This document shows positions 8,840 to 16,767 of a stretch of DNA of 64,000 nucleotides, in pieces. The position numbers and the translations under genes were made by a program. The notes below the pieces were generated by a model, which saw only the letters and a list, made by a program, of their open reading frames with translations, did no database searches and had not been told where the DNA came from. This stretch comes from Gammaproteobacteria bacterium (GTDB lineage Bacteria > Pseudomonadota > Gammaproteobacteria > Pseudomonadales > Azotimanducaceae_A), in the NCBI GenBank assembly GCA_012960755.1, contig DUAT01000171.1, positions 148,151-212,150 on the forward strand, read 5' to 3'. Position 1 is the stretch's first letter. The number at the start of each line of letters is the position of its first letter.

Positions 8840-9634
8840 TTATCGGCCCTTGAATTCCGGCGAGCGCTTTTCCACGAAAGCGCTGATGCCCTCGCGAGAA
8901 TCCTCGGTCTGTGAGCAGATATTCTGGGCGTAGGTTTCGAATTCCAGGGCCGCGCGCAAATCACTGTCGATCCCCTTGTACATGGCGCGCTTCGCCAATC
9001 GAATGGCAATCGGTGGTCCTGCGGCGATTCTGCCTGCCAGTTCCAACACCGTGTCCATCAGTTTGTCCGCAGGTACCACCTGGCTCACGATGCCGTAGTC
9101 CAGTGCTGTTGCGGCGTCGATAGTTTCCCCGGTGAAAATCATTTCGCAGGCTCGCGCCATACCAATCAGGCGAGGTAAAAAGTAAGTGCCACCCCAGTCG
9201 ACATGCAATCCTCTCTTTGCGAACGTTTCACCAAAGATAGCCTTGTCGGATGCAATTCTGATATCGCATGCCAGGGCCAGGTTCATACCGGCACCGGCAG
9301 CGGGGCCATTGACAGCCGCGATCACTGGTTTGGGCGTGTCTCGAAGCGCCAGTACGATCTGGTCCCTTAACGGTGTAATCTTATCGTTGAGCGCGGTGCC
9401 CGTTTTCTGTTGATTTCTTTCATTCATGGCTTTCACATCCCCGCCAGAACAAAATCCCCGACCCGCACCGGTAACGACCAGGACCCGAACAGAATCGTCG
9501 TTCGTCGCGGTTTGAATCGCGTCATGGAAGTCTTCCCGCAGGGATTCACCCAGTGCGTTTAAACGATCCGGTCGATTCAGCGTAAGGGTCGCAATACTAT
9601 CTTTGACGTCATAAATCAGGCACTGGTATTCCAT
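8840..9634 (-). CDS. Crotonase-family protein lacking both hydratase glutamates
   Basis: A 264-residue enoyl-CoA hydratase/isomerase family protein with strong ribosome-binding site AAAAGGAGATACCC before ATG. The oxyanion-hole motif GRGFCSGGDVKAM and NGPAAGAGMNLALACD are intact, so acyl-CoA binding is expected. However the two hydratase glutamates are replaced (asparagine in GAGMNLA and phenylalanine in FGETFAKRGL). Such proteins include isomerases, PaaG-like enzymes and decarboxylases in the same superfamily. It converges on the flavoprotein gene. Calling it a simple hydratase would go beyond the sequence. Confidence 0.85.
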   Translation of the reverse strand: MEYQCLIYDVKDSIATLTLNRPDRLNALGESLREDFHDAIQTATNDDSVRVLVVTGAGRGFCSGGDVKAMNERNQQKTGTALNDKITPLRDQIVLALRDTPKPVIAAVNGPAAGAGMNLALACDIRIASDKAIFGETFAKRGLHVDWGGTYFLPRLIGMARACEMIFTGETIDAATALDYGIVSQVVPADKLMDTVLELAGRIAAGPPIAIRLAKRAMYKGIDSDLRAALEFETYAQNICSQTEDSREGISAFVEKRSPEFKGR

Positions 9635-9872
9635 GGTGGGTATCTCCTTTTGGTTTGCGAATGACTCTACCCCTGATTTGGTGTGAAGGTCAAAGTGCTA
9701 TTGTTCGAAAGATCGGCTGGTACGCACAACTTTCGCTATCGTCAGCTACCGCATATTTTTCAGATGAGAAATTGCGCAGTACGTGATGAAGTCGCCCATG
9801 TCCGTCCATCAATCATCCCGATGGTTCGAGGTTCTGACGACGCGTCATGGATGGTGGATTCCGCTTTGTGTA

Positions 9873-10028
9873 TTTGACAAGTTTCTTCGACTGCTTGCCC
9901 TCGGGTCCGGACAGATGCTTTCCATGAGTTCACTGGCCAGTGACGTTGGTGTCAGTTCACACACAATTTAACGCTGGGTCTCTATTCTGGAGGCCAGCAA
10001 TATCATTTATCTTGTAGTTCAGCCGACC
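9873..10028 (+). pseudogene. Remnant of an AAA/DUF4143-type ATPase
   Basis: Translation gives FDKFLRLLALGSGQMLSM, then SSLASDVGVSSHTI, a TAA at 9969-9971, then RWVSILEASNIIYLVVQP. This closely follows the C-terminal winged-helix region of AAA_14/DUF4143 ATPases, where a Q or A codon normally occupies the stop position (CAA to TAA would suffice). No N-terminal ATPase half can be found upstream in 9635-9870, and the tail runs into the end of the convergent PhyH gene. It is read as a decayed fragment. The rest of the 384-bp gap shows nothing else I can support. Confidence 0.65.
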
Positions 10029-10810
10029 GATGGGTCGTGAAATCCGAGGGCACGATACATATCAAACCCTGCTATCTGTTTAACCTCTGGCGAAAGCTCG
10101 GCAAGTCTTTCGGCTGGGACGTCCATATATTGATTTTCTTCCTGCCGCACCCAGCCTGCGGAATAGGTCAGGATCACCCCATAGCGCCAGTCCTGTGATG
10201 TATTAGCCCCCGCGCCGTGAAGTAGACCGCCCATCCAGTAAAGTACAGAACCGGCTGGCATCTCTGCCTCGACAACCTCGTCACTGGTTGCTACCCGATC
10301 ATCAGTCCACTTGTGACTTCCTGGCACAAGCAACGTTGCGCCATTATCGGACCGGAAATCTGTCATTGCCCACATGCTGGCAACGATCAGGTTCGGGCGT
10401 GGGAGGGGAAAGAAAGTGAAAGAGTCTTCTTCCCGATGGAGCACCTGGGTACGCGAACCAGGACCAACTTCCAATGCCGCAGTAACGTGTAGCTGATAGC
10501 CGTATTCACTATTGGGTAGCAGAGTGGCCTCACAGACTTTCCGGGAGATCGGGTGGGGGATGAGGTGGTCAGTCACGGTCGCAGAACGTGTCACCAGCGC
10601 TGTGATACGTTTCGTCCGGCCCGGGTAAAACTGCGTCGGATCATCATCTTCGATAACGCGTGCCCTGTTCATGTGTGGGGCAAGTTCATCGGTTACCGCC
10701 TGTCGAAGTCTTGAATCCATCAGCCCGGTCACCACCACGCACCCGGCATCTTCAAGCGCCACTGTAATTTCTGTTGTTGGGGTATCTGCAGCGTATCGGG
10801 GAATTAACAT
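10019..10810 (-). CDS. Phytanoyl-CoA dioxygenase (PhyH) family protein
   Basis: Predicted Fe(II)/2-oxoglutarate-dependent oxygenase of 263 residues with the PhyH double-stranded beta-helix. The metal triad appears as H125-x-E127 (VLHREEDSF; glutamate instead of the usual aspartate) and H198 (GLLHGAGANTS), with R207 region DWRYGVILTYS for 2-oxoglutarate. The sequence before the triad carries the family's QLHVTAALEVGPGS segment. A second, distant PhyH gene lies at 60469-61512. The start ATG at 10810 has only a weak purine stretch upstream. Family substrates include acyl-CoAs, small amines and secondary metabolites; no assignment is possible. Confidence 0.82.
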   Translation of the reverse strand: MLIPRYAADTPTTEITVALEDAGCVVVTGLMDSRLRQAVTDELAPHMNRARVIEDDDPTQFYPGRTKRITALVTRSATVTDHLIPHPISRKVCEATLLPNSEYGYQLHVTAALEVGPGSRTQVLHREEDSFTFFPLPRPNLIVASMWAMTDFRSDNGATLLVPGSHKWTDDRVATSDEVVEAEMPAGSVLYWMGGLLHGAGANTSQDWRYGVILTYSAGWVRQEENQYMDVPAERLAELSPEVKQIAGFDMYRALGFHDPSVG

Positions 10811-11084
10811 TAGACTATTTACCTGAGCGATTAACGATGGAGAAGAAGCTCAGATCACTTTGAAGTGAGCACAAGATTGATAACCAATGACCTCTCAATC
10901 GCTTCAGAATAGGCTCCAATATCTACTTGTGCAATAAAAAAATTCGTGACATCCAGCATCTTGATCTGCGTTCGGCTAATTGCCTTGTCAGCGAAGCTTA
11001 CATTTGCAAAATGTTTCGCGATATGTGGAAATTAGAGTAAGTCAAAGAGAAAATCCGCTCTCAACACCGGAAGGAGGAATGACC

Positions 11085-11705
11085 ATGGATCATCAAATTA
11101 CTTCAGAAGAACAACTCCGCAACCTCATGGGGAAACCTGTTCACGAACTTGTCGTTGTAAAAAGTACACCCCTGTTGACTCGATCCATCAAGCGATATGT
11201 TGAAATGTCACCGTTTGCTGCGATTGCAACACACGCGGCAGACGGTTCCAGTGATATCAGTCCCCGTGGGGACGCCCCGGGTTGGGTACATATCAAGGAT
11301 GAAAAAACTCTAATCCTGCCAGAGCGGCCCGGTAACAAGCGATTAGATAGTGTGACTAACATCATCAACCAACCGAAACTTTCGTTGCTGTTTATGATCC
11401 CAGGCGTGCTCGAAACCGTCCGTATAAATGGCACCGGTGTTGTATCAACGGATCCGAAACTTCTGGCGTTGTTCCCTGTGAATGGTAAGTTACCGGAGCT
11501 TTGTATCATTGTCACAGTTGAAGAGGCTCTGGGACACTGTTCCAAGGCTTATCGACGCTCAAAATTATGGCAAGGCGACTACAAACCAGTGGAGAAACCT
11601 CCGACCCTCGCGGAGCTCATGTCAGACCATCTTGGACTGGATGAAGCCATGCGCAGGGAGCTTGAGATAGGTATCGAGAATGACGTGAAGGAACGCATGT
11701 ACTAG
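11085..11705 (+). CDS. PPOX-class FMN flavoprotein (pyridoxamine-phosphate-oxidase fold)
   Basis: A 206-residue split-barrel flavoprotein resembling the MSMEG_1061 group. AAGGAGG at 11071-11077 fixes the start at ATG 11085 (7 bp spacing); an ATG six bases upstream overlaps the ribosome-binding site and is unlikely. Recognisable parts are FAAIATHAADGSSDISPRGD near the N terminus, the LILPERPGNKRLDS segment that contacts FMN phosphate in this group, and IPGVLETVRINGTGVV. The C-terminal tail is helical and charged. Flanking genes are unrelated, so it is probably transcribed alone. Confidence 0.85.
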   Translation: MDHQITSEEQLRNLMGKPVHELVVVKSTPLLTRSIKRYVEMSPFAAIATHAADGSSDISPRGDAPGWVHIKDEKTLILPERPGNKRLDSVTNIINQPKLSLLFMIPGVLETVRINGTGVVSTDPKLLALFPVNGKLPELCIIVTVEEALGHCSKAYRRSKLWQGDYKPVEKPPTLAELMSDHLGLDEAMRRELEIGIENDVKERMY

Positions 11706-11717
11706 CGATGCAGACGG

Positions 11718-11871
11718 TTAACCCATCCGCTTTGGCCACCAAACGCTAACGGCCTGCAAGCTGTCCTCCATTTCCCTAGCCAAGTAACTTAAATGGCGTG
11801 TGTCCAGCCGCTTTCTTGTCAAAAATAATGGTTACGTCACAGCCGCTGGACTCGTTGATTCTTGCTAACCA
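11718..11871 (-). pseudogene. Possible decayed coding remnant, family unknown
   Basis: Read leftward, a stretch beginning PWLARINESSGCDVTIIFDKK ends in a TAG; a second frame immediately continues as LAREMEDSLQAVSVWWPKRMG and stops at 11718. The two pieces look like one protein C terminus joined by a frameshift. I do not recognise the family. The signal is weak and rests on protein-like composition only. The remaining sequence of the 11706-12003 gap shows nothing else. Confidence 0.3.
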
Positions 11872-12003
11872 AGGTCAGCTATCCCAGGTGTTGCGGGCAA
11901 ACGAACGACTGTAAAATTATTTGCCGGAATGGAGCCGACATGGCCAGGTATCGATCATGGGGCTAAACGGATATGTAATCATACGAATCTTGGTGTGAAG
12001 TAC

Positions 12004-12633
12004 TTAAGGCGCCGTGCTCGCCAGCTGAAAAAATTCTTCCTGGTTATTGGTTCGCGGAAAGGGCATGTCAGGTATTGGCACATCCAGCCATCGGCAGAGT
12101 CCGTCCCAGCCATCGCCAATATTGTAGACAAATAATTTGTCACCTTTGAATGTATCTTTCACAGCCTGAACATTTTGGTTGAAGATATTGATGCAGTGGT
12201 CGCGGTCAGTGATGTTGCCTTGAAACGTATTTTCCAAAACCATATGCCCGATCATTTCACCAAAGGGGTTTGGTGCTTCATTGGGAGGCGCATCCATAGT
12301 GTCGCCTATAATTTTAAAGATGGTGTTAGAGATGCTGTTGTACCAACTTTCGGCACTTCTTGTAGTCAATAATATCTTTGCATCAGGATAATGTTCTGTT
12401 AGTACGGACCAGTAGGCAGCTGATGGCCAATCGACACAACTTTCATAACCCTTGAGTGCATCATCCCAATTGACGTCTTCACCTTTTGAAGCAGCAAGCC
12501 AATTGGGCAGCTGCGTTTCTGGGTTGGCCATGACTTCATCCATATGATGACAAGGTCCGAAGCCCAATTGCTCCAGCGCGATTTTCATCGACATGCTGCC
12601 TGTACGTCCAAATCCACATCCGATAATTTTCAT
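12004..12633 (-). CDS. Sulfotransferase family protein
   Basis: A 209-residue P-loop sulfotransferase. The N terminus MKIIGCGFGRTGSMSMKIAL is the PAPS 5'-phosphosulfate loop of the family (GxGRTGSxSxxxAL), and ILLTTRSAESWYNSI around residues 90-105 is the 3'-phosphate-binding strand (LxxRxxxxW). It would transfer a sulfonyl group from PAPS to an unknown acceptor in the cytoplasm. Short relatives of this group occur in marine bacteria. The gene stands alone between a PPOX flavoprotein and a 400-bp gap that contains a LexA box far upstream (346 bp), which more likely serves the rightward transcript. Confidence 0.85.
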   Translation of the reverse strand: MKIIGCGFGRTGSMSMKIALEQLGFGPCHHMDEVMANPETQLPNWLAASKGEDVNWDDALKGYESCVDWPSAAYWSVLTEHYPDAKILLTTRSAESWYNSISNTIFKIIGDTMDAPPNEAPNPFGEMIGHMVLENTFQGNITDRDHCINIFNQNVQAVKDTFKGDKLFVYNIGDGWDGLCRWLDVPIPDMPFPRTNNQEEFFQLASTAP

Positions 12634-12978
12634 CCCACACTTATCTTTTCTGAGTTACCGTGTCCAAAAACAACATCTACATACCTAACCGTTACATATA
12701 ATTGGGGGCGGAGTAAAGTGTTGCAATTTGGGAGTCGTCGCTTTGACGGGCTTAGCAGCATTCTGACTTTTTAGGCTGGTAGGTCTGGATTCGGCCACAA
12801 TCGGTCGTTCTCGATACTTGATTTTCTTCGGTAGTAGGTCCAGCCTATGAACGTCATCGCAGCCGGGTCGTCAGCTAACAGAGACTCGGCTGACCATGCA
12901 GGTGTGAGCCCAATTTGGTGAGGGGGTCAGGTTGGCTATCGGGGGTTGAGAGACTACGGTTGGCATTGCGAAGCTAAA
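12634..12978. other. Intergenic stretch without a supported gene
   Basis: Both strands were read. No frame shows a recognisable protein or RNA. It contains the upstream region of the leftward sulfotransferase and, at its right end, a -35-like TTGCGA (12966-12971) belonging to the LexA-box promoter. Confidence 0.6.
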
Positions 12979-12998
12979 TACTGTGTTTATATACAGTA
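12979..12998 (+). promoter_or_regulatory. LexA (SOS) box overlapping a sigma-70-like promoter
   Basis: TACTGTGTTTATATACAGTA matches the enterobacterial LexA consensus TACTG(TA)5CAGTA at every fixed position (CTGT 12981-12984, 8-bp spacer, ACAG 12993-12996). A -35-like TTGCGA at 12966-12971 and a -10-like TATATA at 12988-12993 are separated by 16 bp, so LexA would cover the -10. A start near 13000 would place an ATG 34 bases downstream (13034). The best-supported target is the short rightward gene there. Confidence 0.8.
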
Positions 12999-13033
12999 AC
13001 ATTAGTCATTGATATTAAAAAGAATTAGAGGTT

Positions 13034-13165
13034 ATGAAAGGTTGGCTTCTTATCCCTGGAGAAGTGAATTGTAACTTACAATGGTGCGACAAAAGCCCAA
13101 ATGCAGACCTGGTGAAATCTAGCCTGGGCTTCGCGCCACTTTGGGCAAGTCAGCGTACCTTTTAG
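13034..13165 (+). CDS. Putative SOS-controlled 43-residue protein, unknown function
   Basis: A short frame with ATG at 13034 preceded by AGAGG (13027-13031), which is close to the start. The product begins MKGWLLIPGEVNCNLQWCDK and ends LWASQRTF; it has two cysteines five residues apart (C13, C18) and no clear membrane helix, unlike TisB-type SOS toxins. Its stop lies 4 bp from the stop of the convergent crotonase gene. The only real support is the perfect LexA box and promoter-like elements just upstream. It could equally be the 5' part of a non-coding SOS RNA. I do not recognise a family. Confidence 0.4.
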   Translation: MKGWLLIPGEVNCNLQWCDKSPNADLVKSSLGFAPLWASQRTF

Positions 13166-13168
13166 CGA

Positions 13169-14017
13169 CTATTCAAACTCCCTCGGTGTCCACCAGGGGA
13201 AAAATTCCGGCATATCTGTAGATACTTTACCCGGGAATTCTGCGGCACGTCTTTCCAGAAACGACTGCACCCCTTCGTTAGCATCAGCGGATCGTCCCGT
13301 GTAGTAAACGCCGCGAGAGTCGATCTTGTGCGCCTCCATGGGGTGGTCAGCACCGAGCATCTTCCACATCATCTGGCGGATCATCGCGACGGAAACAGAA
13401 GAGGTTTGATGTGCAAACTCTTTCGCAAGAGTCCTTGCAGCAGAGAGAAGCTCATCAGCGGGATGGACGCTGCGAACAAAACGTTGGTCCAGTGCTTCCT
13501 GGGCGTCAAAGATTCGACCTGACATTGCCCATTCCAGGGCCTGGTTGATGCCCACGATTCTGGGTAAAAACCAACTTGAGCAGGCTTCCGGCACGATTCC
13601 GCGTTTTGCAAAAACGAAGCCATAGCGCGCATCGGTTGATGCCAGGCGAATGTCCATTGCACATTGCATGGTTGCGCCAACGCCCACGGCGGGACCGTTA
13701 CAGGCAGCGATAACCGGTTTCAGGCATTCGAAAATTCTTAGCGTGAGTAAACCGCCACCGTCTGGTTTTAAACCGGTTCCGGCTTTATCAGCATCGAAGG
13801 TGCTGCCACCACTCGATAGATCTGCTCCGGCGCAAAATCCACGCCCGGCACCGGTAATGATAATCGCTTTTATCTCGTCATCAGCGTCAGCACGATCAAA
13901 CGCATCGACCATTTCAAGCATCATCTGATTGGTAAAAGCGTTAAGTTTTTCCGGGCGGTTCAACGTGATCGTCAGGATATTGTCGTCGACATCGTAGAGG
14001 ATTTGTTCATAGTCCAT
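13169..14017 (-). CDS. Crotonase-family protein (FAKRGIVPE subgroup), hydratase glutamates absent
   Basis: A 282-residue enoyl-CoA hydratase/isomerase family member. It keeps the oxyanion hole (GRGFCAGADLSSG; NGPAVGVGATMQCAMD) and the later FAKRGIVPEACSSWFLPRIVG segment, common in a bacterial subgroup usually annotated as enoyl-CoA hydratase. Aligned to mitochondrial hydratase, the first catalytic glutamate position is threonine and the second is phenylalanine, so the chemistry is uncertain. About 12 residues of extra sequence (GGSTFDADKAGTG) follow the oxyanion motif. The N terminus MDYEQILYDVDDNILTITLNRPEKLNAF is typical. It stands 68 bp after the TPR gene in the same direction. Confidence 0.85.
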   Translation of the reverse strand: MDYEQILYDVDDNILTITLNRPEKLNAFTNQMMLEMVDAFDRADADDEIKAIIITGAGRGFCAGADLSSGGSTFDADKAGTGLKPDGGGLLTLRIFECLKPVIAACNGPAVGVGATMQCAMDIRLASTDARYGFVFAKRGIVPEACSSWFLPRIVGINQALEWAMSGRIFDAQEALDQRFVRSVHPADELLSAARTLAKEFAHQTSSVSVAMIRQMMWKMLGADHPMEAHKIDSRGVYYTGRSADANEGVQSFLERRAAEFPGKVSTDMPEFFPWWTPREFE

Positions 14018-14085
14018 AGTCTGGTCTCGTTCTTAAGTTCTTGTCTTAAAATTCTTGTTCTTGAAACCTGCTCTCAAAAACAGTC

Positions 14086-15318
14086 TCAGGTCCGTTGCCG
14101 CGCAAACGATTGCATCTGATCGAACAGGTGTCGTTGTGCATGGCTGCCACCGATGGCCACTATTTCGTCTTGAATGACCTGGATGGTTTGTGCCGCCAGT
14201 TCAAATTCTCCCCGTCCAAGGTCGACCACAGCCCGAGCCAGGGGCAGGCCTACTTTTTTCGCAACTGCGCCCTGGGTTGTATCACGTTCTGACCAGGACT
14301 CAAAGTGATCGAGTGCCCGTTGGGTTATGGCTTTGTCCTGGAGGCGGGCTGGCGTCATCAGGTAGTGTAAGGTGCAAAAGACCAGCTCGTCGTCCTGGAC
14401 CCGTGCTGCAGAGTAGGACGCAAGCGCCTGCCATCGGTCTCCGACGTCGACACCATGCATCTCAAGTCGCCACAACAAGGATGCGCCGTTGCAGATATCA
14501 AGGTAGAAATCATCAACCAGTGGGTCGAGCAAGTACTCATCATAAATTCCCAGTGCCGCCTGGTGATCGGACAGCCCAATATGAAACAAAGCCTTGTGCC
14601 AGTGAAGGTGGTAAATGAAATTGTTAGTTTGTTTCCAGGTAGGCAATAAGGCGGCCAACCAGGCAACACCTTCCGCATACCGGCCCTGCATCTGCATAAC
14701 ATGGGCCACCGCGTGTGCAGCCCACAGATCATTACTATTGAGTTCGACAGCCTGTCGGCCCGTAGTTTCGGCTAACTCATAGTCAGCTGCTTCCTCCAGG
14801 CCAAAGCTGTGCATTCCCAGCAGGAAGCTGTAAAAAGGTTCATCGCTGCCCCAATGCTGAACTGAAAGACTCACAGAATTCTTCAGGTTGCTGGCAACGC
14901 CAGAGTAAAAGTGCAAATGATGATTCAGTCTCAGCGCCAGCATATCCCTGGGATACTGCTCAAGCAGGGAATCGAGGATATTGATAGCCTGTTCTGATTG
15001 ATTAGCGATCAGTGCGTCGAGTGCCAGCAAATGTTGCCGTTCCCTGTCATTCATCTGATCTGTGATGGAAGCCAGGTACGCACTTTCAGCCTGGATCGGG
15101 GCCAGAAGTCTTGGGTCGCTCGCGAGTTTTATCAGGTACGCCCTAAGGCAATGGGCCATCGGCATGGAGGCATCTTTCCGCAGCAGCTTATCCAGTTCCG
15201 GCATGACATAACTGCGTGATTCAAGGTACGACTCCAGTACCTGATTAAAGGAGTCCATACTCCCTGATTCCGTTGCGGTGTAGGGGATTCCCAGGTCGTC
15301 TGTAAATTGCTGCATCAT
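14086..15318 (-). CDS. Tetratricopeptide-repeat protein, TTC38-like
   Basis: A 410-residue, all-helical protein with no signal peptide. The order of features is a leader with DDLGIPYTATESGSMDSFNQ, then repeated helix pairs from about residue 50 to the C terminus, including WAAHAVAHVMQMQGRYAEG and FIYHLHWHKALFHIGLSDH. These histidine-rich WAxHAxAHxxxMQGR and HLxWHxAL segments are characteristic of the TTC38 family shared by bacteria and animals. Function is unknown in bacteria. The gene is followed by a crotonase and preceded within 35 bp by a DUF924 gene, all leftward. Start chosen at ATG 15318, behind AGAGAGA; the second ATG three bases on is equally possible. Confidence 0.82.
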   Translation of the reverse strand: MMQQFTDDLGIPYTATESGSMDSFNQVLESYLESRSYVMPELDKLLRKDASMPMAHCLRAYLIKLASDPRLLAPIQAESAYLASITDQMNDRERQHLLALDALIANQSEQAINILDSLLEQYPRDMLALRLNHHLHFYSGVASNLKNSVSLSVQHWGSDEPFYSFLLGMHSFGLEEAADYELAETTGRQAVELNSNDLWAAHAVAHVMQMQGRYAEGVAWLAALLPTWKQTNNFIYHLHWHKALFHIGLSDHQAALGIYDEYLLDPLVDDFYLDICNGASLLWRLEMHGVDVGDRWQALASYSAARVQDDELVFCTLHYLMTPARLQDKAITQRALDHFESWSERDTTQGAVAKKVGLPLARAVVDLGRGEFELAAQTIQVIQDEIVAIGGSHAQRHLFDQMQSFARQRT

Positions 15319-15353
15319 TCTCTCTGGTGTCTCTTATTAGTCGTTTAATGGAG

Positions 15354-15959
15354 CTATTGGCCAAATCCTTTGCCGTCTCGTTTCAGGTACGCTATCTCAT
15401 CGCTGGAGCTCTCTCTGCGTAACACGTCATTTCGATGGGGAAAGCGGCCAAAACGCCTGATGATTTCCCGGTGGCCCCTGGCCGAATTGGCAAAGGAGCT
15501 GATTTGTCGCGCCGATGCTCGCGGTGCAACAGACTCCAGATTCTCGAATAAGGTAACACATTGATTCTGGCAAGGCAGGGACTCTGCATGGTGAAAAGGG
15601 TGGTACATGAATGCCCGTTCTATCAACGACAATCGTTGGTCGCGTCTTTTATCAATCGCCGTTCGGGCTACTTCGAGCGCCCTGTTGTCATTGGCAAAAG
15701 CATCGGCGGAGCCGCGGTAGATGTGTCGGGAAAACTGATCCAGCAGGATTATCAGGGCCAGACTGCCCTGGTCTGTGTTGGCCCAATCGGTAAGTTCACC
15801 ACGTTCTGCACGCTTGAGAGTCTCACTGAATAGTAGACGTATTTTGTTATCGGTTGCGGGATTGCTGCCGTACCAGAGTTTAGTTCTTTTACTCGATTCA
15901 ATCGGGTCCGTGCTTGCGGGTCCAATCCAGAACTGAAGTAACTCTTCTATCTCGTTCAA
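15354..15959 (-). CDS. DUF924 family protein
   Basis: A 201-residue soluble protein that fits DUF924 (LLQFWIG near the start; ILLDQFSRHIYRGSADAFANDNRALEVA; FMYHPFHHAESLPCQNQCVTLFE; GHREIIRRFGRFPHRNDVLRR). The family has a TPR-like fold and no established activity. The start appears to be TTG at 15959, since no ATG or GTG lies nearby in frame and AGAGAA precedes it. It sits between a YhhQ-like transporter and a TPR protein on the same strand with short gaps, so an operon is likely. Confidence 0.85.
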   Translation of the reverse strand: MNEIEELLQFWIGPASTDPIESSKRTKLWYGSNPATDNKIRLLFSETLKRAERGELTDWANTDQGSLALIILLDQFSRHIYRGSADAFANDNRALEVARTAIDKRRDQRLSLIERAFMYHPFHHAESLPCQNQCVTLFENLESVAPRASARQISSFANSARGHREIIRRFGRFPHRNDVLRRESSSDEIAYLKRDGKGFGQ

Positions 15960-15979
15960 GGGGTTCTCTTTAGTGGCTA

Positions 15980-16738
15980 CTAATGTGCGTGAGCGAGTAT
16001 TTCCTCATCCGTCATTTGCAAATAGGATTTTAGACTGTAAACGCCGAGATAAATAAATGGTGTGTCGAGTAAGGCAATGGTGAGTTTGAACAGATAATTG
16101 CTGCCTATCAGGGTCAGCATCACGGCGGAACTCATGCTACCGGCGAGGAATGCAGCACCAAAAGTCACGCCGATGACCATAAAGGAATCAACACCCTGGC
16201 TTATCAGGGTACTGCCATTGTTGCGCAACCAGAGGTGTTTGCCGTTTGTTAGTCTTTTCCAGAAGTGAAACAGGTAAACATCGCAGTACTGGGCGGCAAT
16301 ATAAGCCAGCATGGAAGCAAAAACAGCGCCCGATGTAGTAGCGAAGAGCAGGGTATAGAGTTCTACCTGATGGGTCACGATGTCACCATTTGGCAGCGCG
16401 ACTCCCTCTGCCAGCTGAATTAGCTGCCATGGAGGCTGGTTTGCCGGGTCAACGGACGGAATAAGGTTGCCCACCCACATGGTGCCTAATATAAAAAAAT
16501 TCAGCACCAGGCCAACAGACACGAGAAAATTTGCCCGGGCTCTTCCATACAGTTCACTGATCAGGTCAGTGCACAGAAATGTCAGAGGATAAGGCAGTAC
16601 ACCCACAGCCAATGCGAATGGACCGAGTTGAATAAAGCGGGTGATGCCAATGATGTTGAGCATTGTCATCGCGCAGAGAAAAAACCCGGCCAGTACCAGG
16701 AACACTCTTTCCCGGCGTTCTCTAATTTCATCGTTCAT
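15980..16738 (-). CDS. yhhQ: YhhQ-type queuosine-precursor transporter
   Basis: Inner-membrane protein of 252 residues with about six hydrophobic helices, belonging to the YhhQ/Vut1 family. Known members import queuosine precursors such as preQ0/preQ1. Diagnostic segments include LTFLCTDLISELYGRARAN in the second helix pair and ISQGVDSFMVIGVTFGAAF in the fifth. The start ATG at 16738 follows GGAATC. It is separated by 29 bp from an SDR gene, which overlaps a PTPS-like gene. Whether this neighbourhood is about queuosine or about pterins is discussed as a finding. Confidence 0.85.
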   Translation of the reverse strand: MNDEIRERRERVFLVLAGFFLCAMTMLNIIGITRFIQLGPFALAVGVLPYPLTFLCTDLISELYGRARANFLVSVGLVLNFFILGTMWVGNLIPSVDPANQPPWQLIQLAEGVALPNGDIVTHQVELYTLLFATTSGAVFASMLAYIAAQYCDVYLFHFWKRLTNGKHLWLRNNGSTLISQGVDSFMVIGVTFGAAFLAGSMSSAVMLTLIGSNYLFKLTIALLDTPFIYLGVYSLKSYLQMTDEEILAHAH

Positions 16739-16767
16739 TTTGATTCCTAACGGCTTGTATAACTTCC

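Noticed and set aside
14018..14085. TTCTTGTTCTT-like short direct repeats
   Set aside because: Low-complexity pyrimidine stretch in a short gap; no period or symmetry strong enough to call.
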